Part shown: in pieces, positions 40,994-45,331 of the stretch
How the letters are laid out: each line of letters opens with the position of its first letter
Position numbering within the stretch: position 1 is the stretch's first letter
DNA from: Phycisphaerae bacterium
Lineage (GTDB): Bacteria; Planctomycetota; Phycisphaerae; Sedimentisphaerales; Anaerohalosphaeraceae
Assembly: GCA_014859965.1 (NCBI GenBank)
Contig: JACZKQ010000153.1
Location: forward strand, 1 to 45,331
Reading direction: 5' to 3'
DNA: 45,331 nucleotides
Position numbers and translations under genes: made by a program
The notes under the pieces: model-generated
What the model saw: only the letters and a program-made list of their open reading frames with translations
Databases searched by the model: none
Told to the model about the DNA's origin: nothing

Positions 40994-41916
40994 GGATTCT
41001 TCTCCGTTTGTGCGATGCCGTGCAGTTTCCGGTACGCCTCGGCGGTAATAATCTGCCGCGTCTCGATGCGATGGATAATCCGCTCCCTGTATTCGTCAAA
41101 AGTCGGATCGGGGTCCTGTCTGTTGATCTCCTCGGCCCGCGCAAGAAAGTCGAGGGCCTTCTGCCTGTCCTCCGGCCGCCCCTCCGCGGCATACATGCAC
41201 GCATGCGCCGAACCGGCCTGTGCAATCGCCGTCGGATTGCCGGGCAGTTGTGCCAGCAAATCGAGGCTCAAACGCAGAAACTCGCCGTAATCTTTATTGT
41301 CGAAAGCCACAGCAATCTGCGCACGCGACATCATCATGTCCAGTTGGAACTGCGGCGGCAGATCGCGACATTGTTCAAAACAGCGAACCGCATCGCCCCA
41401 CTTTTCCTGCTGCATCGCAACAACACCCGAAAGAAAGCTGGAAAGCGTCGCCAGTTCCTGCGATTCGGGAACAAGATTCGCCGCAGTATACATCTGCTCG
41501 GCCGCCAGCGGGATTTCGCCCTGCTGAAAAGCCAGCTTCAGCGAACGATCCATAAGGATGCGCGCCTTGAAAAACCGCGCATTGGCCGCCAGCGTCCACA
41601 CGACAACAATCACAAGCCCAACGCAAGCCGCTTTTATCCACAAAGGGAACGGATAATGGCGAATCTGCTCGCTGCACCTGTCGCATAAAGGCATCTCCAG
41701 AGTGCTTTCAAACGGCACATCGCCGTTGTCGGCCGTGCAGCGGGCACAAATGGTGGGATCGGTGAGGCGGAAGACGGTTTTGTCGGTTATTGTCGCAGAA
41801 TCGACGTTTTCGAGGCGGCCGTCAGCGCATTTGCCGCACAAAGTTTCGTTAAAGGCGGAAAGCAGTTCATTTAGGCCGAACGAATGTCCGCAAAGATCAC
41901 ACGTTTGTTTTCGCAT
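40990..41916 (-). CDS. zinc-ribbon membrane protein with TPR-like helices
   Basis: A 308-residue protein. The N-terminal 80 residues hold four CxxC pairs (CDLCGH, CGKCAD, CARCTA, CDRCSE), enough for two zinc sites. One membrane helix (AACVGLVIVVVWTLAANA) follows, then a helical repeat region (LAAEQMYTAANLVPESQEL, WGDAVRCFEQCRDLPP, AHACMYAAEGRPEDRQKAL). The ATG at 41916 stands 5 bases behind GAGGG; another at 41928 lacks it. It is translated just before the M50-like protease gene. Confidence 0.75.
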   Translation of the reverse strand: MRKQTCDLCGHSFGLNELLSAFNETLCGKCADGRLENVDSATITDKTVFRLTDPTICARCTADNGDVPFESTLEMPLCDRCSEQIRHYPFPLWIKAACVGLVIVVVWTLAANARFFKARILMDRSLKLAFQQGEIPLAAEQMYTAANLVPESQELATLSSFLSGVVAMQQEKWGDAVRCFEQCRDLPPQFQLDMMMSRAQIAVAFDNKDYGEFLRLSLDLLAQLPGNPTAIAQAGSAHACMYAAEGRPEDRQKALDFLARAEEINRQDPDPTFDEYRERIIHRIETRQIITAEAYRKLHGIAQTEKNP

Positions 41917-42149
41917 GGCTGCCCTCATTTTTCAGCATTTTTGGCCATATTAGGAGCGTTTGCGGCAGAAATCAAAGCATTTATCGGGTTTTTATGTGAA
42001 AAGACGTTGTTTTTCCAGCGAGTTTGATTGAATTTCTGTCCGGCGTTTGAAAAATGCCCGTACTGCGACGGCGAAAGCGTGTCGCGTGCGGAGGCGAATA
42101 GTCGCAAGTTCTTCAAAACACTGGTGTTATGTTCGCGGCAGCGGACGGG

Positions 42150-42329
42150 TCAGGACCAGGTTGTCTCGATAAAGCGTCGCTTTAGCGGGTCTTCGTATTG
42201 CTTGGCGAGGTCGATTTCGAGCTGATGGAGGTATTCGCTGGAGACTTCGAAGGGATGATTGGAATTCCGCCATGACTGGAGAGCAATACGAGCGTATTTG
42301 CTGATCCACTGCTGCTTCTTGTTCTGCAT
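42150..42329 (-). CDS. small 59-residue helical protein
   Basis: A short ORF giving MQNKKQQWISKYARIALQSW, then HPFEVSSEYLHQLEIDLAKQ and ending RRFIETTWS. Its composition (aromatic, charged, helical) is protein-like, in contrast to the longer overlapping ORF in another frame (42366-42127), whose end is Arg/Pro-rich. No strong ribosome site is seen; GGGA lies 14 bases upstream. Function unknown. Region 41929-42149 beyond it shows nothing I can support. Confidence 0.5.
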   Translation of the reverse strand: MQNKKQQWISKYARIALQSWRNSNHPFEVSSEYLHQLEIDLAKQYEDPLKRRFIETTWS

Positions 42330-42475
42330 ATATCTTATTGTCCCAGGGGGAGTTGCGTTTTGTCACTTTCCTTTCCGGTGATTATTTTTCTTCGGCTGTT
42401 TGGCGTTGCGGCGTTAATATCCATGTGATTATCCGCCGTTTTTGAGGGCCTCGAAGACCGGCTGAGGGGGGCGAA

Positions 42476-42637
42476 ATGGAGACCAAGAGGGGATTGCGGA
42501 ATTTCTTATTTCAGTACAAAAAGCGCAAAAAAGGTACGCGGGAGACCCAAAAAATGCGCGTTTCACTACTGAAAACGACACAAAAATCGCAAAAAGGCGC
42601 AAAAAGCCGCAGAAAAGAGCGCAAAAAGTACGCGTGA
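42476..42637 (+). CDS. possible very basic 53-residue peptide
   Basis: ATG at 42476 follows GAGGGGGGCGA and opens a frame giving METKRGLRNFLFQYKKRKKG and ending SRRKERKKYA, with about 22 Lys/Arg out of 53. The DNA is a run of CGCAAAAA-type repeats, so the frame may be a by-product of low-complexity sequence. I list it only because of the good ribosome site and spacing. Confidence 0.25.
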   Translation: METKRGLRNFLFQYKKRKKGTRETQKMRVSLLKTTQKSQKGAKSRRKERKKYA

Positions 42638-42675
42638 GGAGGGTGTTTTGCGCGGGTCGACAATGTCGAGAACAC

Positions 42676-42729
42676 GATCGCCAGGGTGCTGCAATGTTTT
42701 TTGCGGACACATTGCAGCCCCTGGCGATC
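42676..42729. repeat. long intergenic hairpin downstream of the RIC gene
   Basis: GATCGCCAGGGTGCTGCAATGT (42676-42697, two bases quoted over several segments: GATCGCCAGGG, T, GCTGCAATGT) pairs with 42709-42729, with one bulged T and an 11-base loop. There is no T-run on either side. It lies 55 bases beyond the stop of the RIC gene and might stabilise that transcript's end. Confidence 0.7.
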
Positions 42730-42783
42730 CAGTTGTCATGAGTCATGGGTTCGGCGGAGCCGGACCCTGAATTGCCGTTACCT

Positions 42784-43542
42784 TCAGGACCTGTCGCTTC
42801 GCTGGCAGACCCTGCTTTCCAGCTCCACCGCCTTTCCGAAGAGAATGTTGTTCTCGAGATGGATGTGCTGGTGCAGATCGTCCTCCATAGCCTTCAATCC
42901 GTCGTAGAGCGCCTTGAAAGTCTCGCACGCGTCGTCCGGCAGGAGGTATCCCGAAGTGATCGTCCGCATCTCAGCGAGAACGCCGCCGGCCGTGTCGTGC
43001 TCCGACTCCATTTGTCGTATCGGGTTCTGCACGGTGCCGCAATGCATCTCCGGCATGGGCGCCTGCCCGTTGGCGAACGCCTCCATCTCCTTGATCATTG
43101 GAAAGAGCACCTGCTCTTCTTTGGCGAGGTGCATTTCGATATCCATTCGGAGCCGTTCGTACAACCACTGCAATTGGCGGATCGTCTCGCCGTGGCGGGC
43201 GTGGTGGGCTTTGTAAACTTTGTCCAGCAGACTCGTCAGCCGCGGGAGCTGCTCCTTCATGAAGGAATGGTGCGTCGCGACGATATGGTCGACGAGTTCG
43301 CCGGCGGAGGCCTGGAGCCACTGGGGCATGCCGTAGGTCTCCGGGCGCGGAAGCTCAATCAACTGCTCGAGTTGCGCCTTGATTTCATTATATGACCGCC
43401 CGGCGTTTTCGCAGGCGTTTTTGAGAGGCTGCCTGCCCCCGCAACAATAATCGATGCCTGATTCTTCGAGGAACTGCCTGGTCTGCGGGTAACGCGAAAC
43501 GACATCCGCAACCGACATACTGCCTGTTATATGCCTGTCCAT
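42784..43542 (-). CDS. ric: iron-sulfur cluster repair di-iron protein (RIC/YtfE/ScdA)
   Basis: A 252-residue protein that repairs Fe-S clusters damaged by nitric oxide or peroxide. The ScdA N-terminal domain (VADVVSRYPQTRQFLEESGIDYCCGG) has the paired cysteines. The hemerythrin-like part supplies His/Glu ligands in VDHIVATHHSFMKEQLPRL, MHLAKEEQVLFP, MESEHD and LHQHIHLENNILF. Length is normal for the family. The ATG at 43542 follows AGGAG. The AT-rich 5' region (TATCTAATAAT) may hold its -10 box; I see no clear FNR or NsrR palindrome. Confidence 0.93.
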   Translation of the reverse strand: MDRHITGSMSVADVVSRYPQTRQFLEESGIDYCCGGRQPLKNACENAGRSYNEIKAQLEQLIELPRPETYGMPQWLQASAGELVDHIVATHHSFMKEQLPRLTSLLDKVYKAHHARHGETIRQLQWLYERLRMDIEMHLAKEEQVLFPMIKEMEAFANGQAPMPEMHCGTVQNPIRQMESEHDTAGGVLAEMRTITSGYLLPDDACETFKALYDGLKAMEDDLHQHIHLENNILFGKAVELESRVCQRSDRS

Positions 43543-43788
43543 GAAAGGGACTCCTAATCCAAACATTATTAGATAAGTTACACATGGTTATACCCCTGCG
43601 GGGCGGGGTTGTTCCAAATGCCTTACCGGCAATCCGGCGGCGCCCGGCCGTGTCGCACTCCTTGTGTGCCGTAAGCTGTTGTTTCGGCTGTATTTATCGG
43701 GCTTAGGCCCTGTGCGTTACGAGGGTGTTTTTGCTTTATTTCTTCGTGTTTTTCTGGTACAATTATTGCGGTTGAGTAAGGGGTCACC

Positions 43789-45144
43789 ATGACTGTGCGA
43801 GACAAGACAAAACGAGTCTTATGGATGGCGGTCGGGGCCGCTGTTCTTGCGTTGTCCGGCTGTGCGGAGACGCCGCCTCAGCGGGAACTGCCGCAGGCGA
43901 TTCGTTCGACCCGCATCGCCAGCCGTGACGGGCTGCGTGCTGCATTGAACGTTTTAGAGGATGTTCTGGTGACCACGATTCGGGACGCGGCGGATCGTGT
44001 GGAACAGGAGTATGCCGACCCGCGTTACAAGCAGCTCAACGTGCACCTTAATACGCGGCTGATCCAGGCTGTTCGGACGCTGATGGACAACCGGGACCCG
44101 CTGGTGTGCCTGATCGAGAACTGGGAGTTGTGCGCGCGGCTGTCTTATTATTTCGCGCAGGGGGACGGGGCGGCGCTTTACGGTCCGGCGGCGGCCCAGA
44201 TGATGGCGGCGGCGCAGAGAAACGAGGCGGAGGCGGAACGGGTCGCGGCGGCTTATCTTCCGGAGGCGACGTACGAGGAGGCGCACAAGCTGGTCCATAA
44301 TTTTGCGAAGACCCATCCCATCCAAGGGACGTTCGGCAATCTTATTCTGTATGTGACCGAGTCCCATCCCGGGCGGCCGAATCCGTTTCAGCAGGTTCTG
44401 ACGGCGCCGCTGGCTCCGTTCCGGGCGATGGAAGGGATGGACAACACGGGCTATGCAATCCATCGTTTTACGGATACGGCCAACCGTTTCAACGAGATAC
44501 TGAGCGACACGCCGGAATCGATGCGATGGCAGATGCTGCTTTTCCTGTATGAGCTGCAGAACAGCGAATTGAGCACATCGGTGCTGAAACATATGGAGGA
44601 TTTTGCCGAGCAGAGCCGTCGTTTTGTCGAGCAGGTGGAGACGCTTCCGGGGGATGTGCGCAAGGAATTGACCCTGCTGCTGGAGCAAATGGAGGACAAG
44701 CAGGAGGCGGCGCTGGAGACACTGAAGGCGCTGGAGGCGGCGTCGGATTCGCTGCGGGCTACGGGGGCGGCGCTTGACCTGACGGCGCAGAGCTGGGGCT
44801 CGGCGGCGGGGGCGACGACGCAGACCATCGAGGCGTGGCGTGATTATGCGGATTCGCGGCCGGCGGACGACGTTCCGATCCGGCCGGAAGAGGTTCAGGC
44901 GGCGGCGCTGGAGGTTCAGAATGCGGCGCGGGAGATTCGTCAGGCCATGGCGGACCTGGACAATCTGACGCAGTCGGAGGCGGTCGCTCGCGTGCAGAAG
45001 AATTTCGAGGAGGCGATCGAGGCGAGCCGGACGGCGGCGCAGGCGGTGGTGGATCGTCTGGCGTGGAAGCTGGCGCAGGTGCTCGGCGGGGCGATCGTAC
45101 TTTCGGGGGTCGTCGCGGCGGTGATGAAGCGCAAGCGTAACTGA
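43789..45144 (+). CDS. coiled-coil lipoprotein with a C-terminal membrane helix
   Basis: A 451-residue protein. The start AVGAAVLALSGCAETPP is a signal peptide with lipobox LSGC. Residues 35-230 are helical with no domain I know. From 240 to 420 heptad-like helices (LLEQMEDKQEAALETLKALE, AALEVQNAAREIRQAMADL) predict a coiled coil. The end LAQVLGGAIVLSGVVAAVMKRKRN is a membrane helix with a basic tail. The protein could thus be lipid-anchored at one end and inserted in the inner membrane at the other. AAGGGG precedes the ATG. Confidence 0.7.
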   Translation: MTVRDKTKRVLWMAVGAAVLALSGCAETPPQRELPQAIRSTRIASRDGLRAALNVLEDVLVTTIRDAADRVEQEYADPRYKQLNVHLNTRLIQAVRTLMDNRDPLVCLIENWELCARLSYYFAQGDGAALYGPAAAQMMAAAQRNEAEAERVAAAYLPEATYEEAHKLVHNFAKTHPIQGTFGNLILYVTESHPGRPNPFQQVLTAPLAPFRAMEGMDNTGYAIHRFTDTANRFNEILSDTPESMRWQMLLFLYELQNSELSTSVLKHMEDFAEQSRRFVEQVETLPGDVRKELTLLLEQMEDKQEAALETLKALEAASDSLRATGAALDLTAQSWGSAAGATTQTIEAWRDYADSRPADDVPIRPEEVQAAALEVQNAAREIRQAMADLDNLTQSEAVARVQKNFEEAIEASRTAAQAVVDRLAWKLAQVLGGAIVLSGVVAAVMKRKRN

Positions 45145-45170
45145 GCGACCAAGGGTAAACATCCAGGGCG

Positions 45171-45219
45171 CTGGGCAGCCGGCGCCGCCAGGGCCGAGCA
45201 AAACCGGTCGGGGCCCCAG
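45171..45219 (+). repeat. dispersed intergenic repeat, type 1, copy B
   Basis: The second copy of the 49-base element at 16566-16614, with one mismatch. It begins 26 bases after the lipoprotein stop codon. No type 2 repeat follows in the 112 bases left in the window. Confidence 0.8.
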
Positions 45220-45300
45220 TCAATCATGTCCCCCGCGGGGACACCCGGAAGAATGAAAAGGGCTTCGAGTTTGGATATACTGGTCTTCGGAGGGCCCGCG

Positions 45301-45331
45301 ATGGACCGAGGCCGTACCTCTGTGGTGCCGC
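45301..45331 (+). CDS. start of a gene cut by the window edge
   Basis: ATG at 45301 lies 6 bases behind GGAGGG and about 22 bases after a TATACT -10-like box (45273-45278). It reads MDRGRTSVVP to the end of the window. Too short to name. Confidence 0.35.
   Translation, partial: MDRGRTSVVP

Noticed and set aside
41925-42116. 63-codon minus-strand frame upstream of the zinc-ribbon/TPR gene
   Set aside because: No ribosome site, unremarkable composition, and it ends inside the next gene's start region; probably leader sequence.
42676-42729. Integron attC site
   Set aside because: No integrase, no array of cassettes and no RYYYAAC/GTTRRRY core at the ends of the hairpin.
43954-45201. 415-codon minus-strand frame opposite the lipoprotein gene
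   Set aside because: Arg/Leu-rich shadow translation; the plus strand has signal peptide, coiled coil and ribosome site.

Overview
The window looks like chromosomal DNA of a Planctomycetota bacterium, most likely of the class Phycisphaerae. I infer this from the GC-rich codon use, two pseudopilin-like proteins with H-x9-DG-type motifs that end in a dockerin/EF-hand-like segment (key residues DxNxDxRVDxxDxAVLxxHWLES), an ECF sigma factor beside a DUF6768-type membrane protein, many large secreted proteins of unknown function, and typical housekeeping genes. No rRNA, tRNA, CRISPR array, integrase or transposase was seen.

Layout. 225-3960: promoter and operon purC - ABC ATPase - MFS transporter - PHP phosphatase. 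3967-7331: a small cysteine-rich protein, a lipoprotein-like isoaspartyl methyltransferase, a RluD-type pseudouridine synthase and a membrane-anchored TPR-like protein. 7555-11575: an S55 (SpoIVB-like) peptidase followed closely by a secreted beta-propeller protein. 11647-14255: a fumarase alpha subunit running tail-to-tail into a two-gene cassette, namely an anti-phage dCTP-deaminase-like protein split by a frameshift and a translationally coupled zinc-ribbon protein. 14354-16453: two tandem pseudopilin/dockerin paralogues. 16815-25974: rsmA, two membrane proteins, a giant Cna/CarboxypepD-repeat protein, pdxA and ribE. 26227-30124: a secreted thioredoxin-like/TPR protein, a divergent thymidylate synthase, and rplM-rpsI behind a near-consensus promoter and ahead of a clear terminator. 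30196-33452: EamA transporter, argC, nitrilase-family hydrolase, small membrane protein. 33850-35265: a tubulin/FtsZ-superfamily GTPase with a long histone H1-like basic tail. 35394-38708: DUF6768 protein, ECF sigma factor, a DUF4143-type AAA ATPase behind a perfect 37-bp palindrome, a HAD-like protein and a GspG-like pseudopilin. 38988-41916: zinc-ribbon membrane proteins and an M50-like membrane protease. 42150-45331: small ORFs, a hairpin, a RIC/ScdA di-iron repair protein, a lipoprotein with a coiled coil, and the start of a gene cut by the window edge.

Most interesting points: (1) the GTPase, which keeps tubulin/FtsZ nucleotide and catalytic motifs but carries about 88 Lys/Arg/Ala/Thr-rich residues at its N-terminus; (2) the deaminase/zinc-ribbon cassette, a candidate nucleotide-depletion anti-phage system with a possible new partner; (3) two families of short dispersed intergenic repeats sharing the core GAGCAAAACCGGT; (4) the perfect palindrome before the ATPase gene. 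All assignments come from reading the sequence and recalling family motifs; no database search was run.
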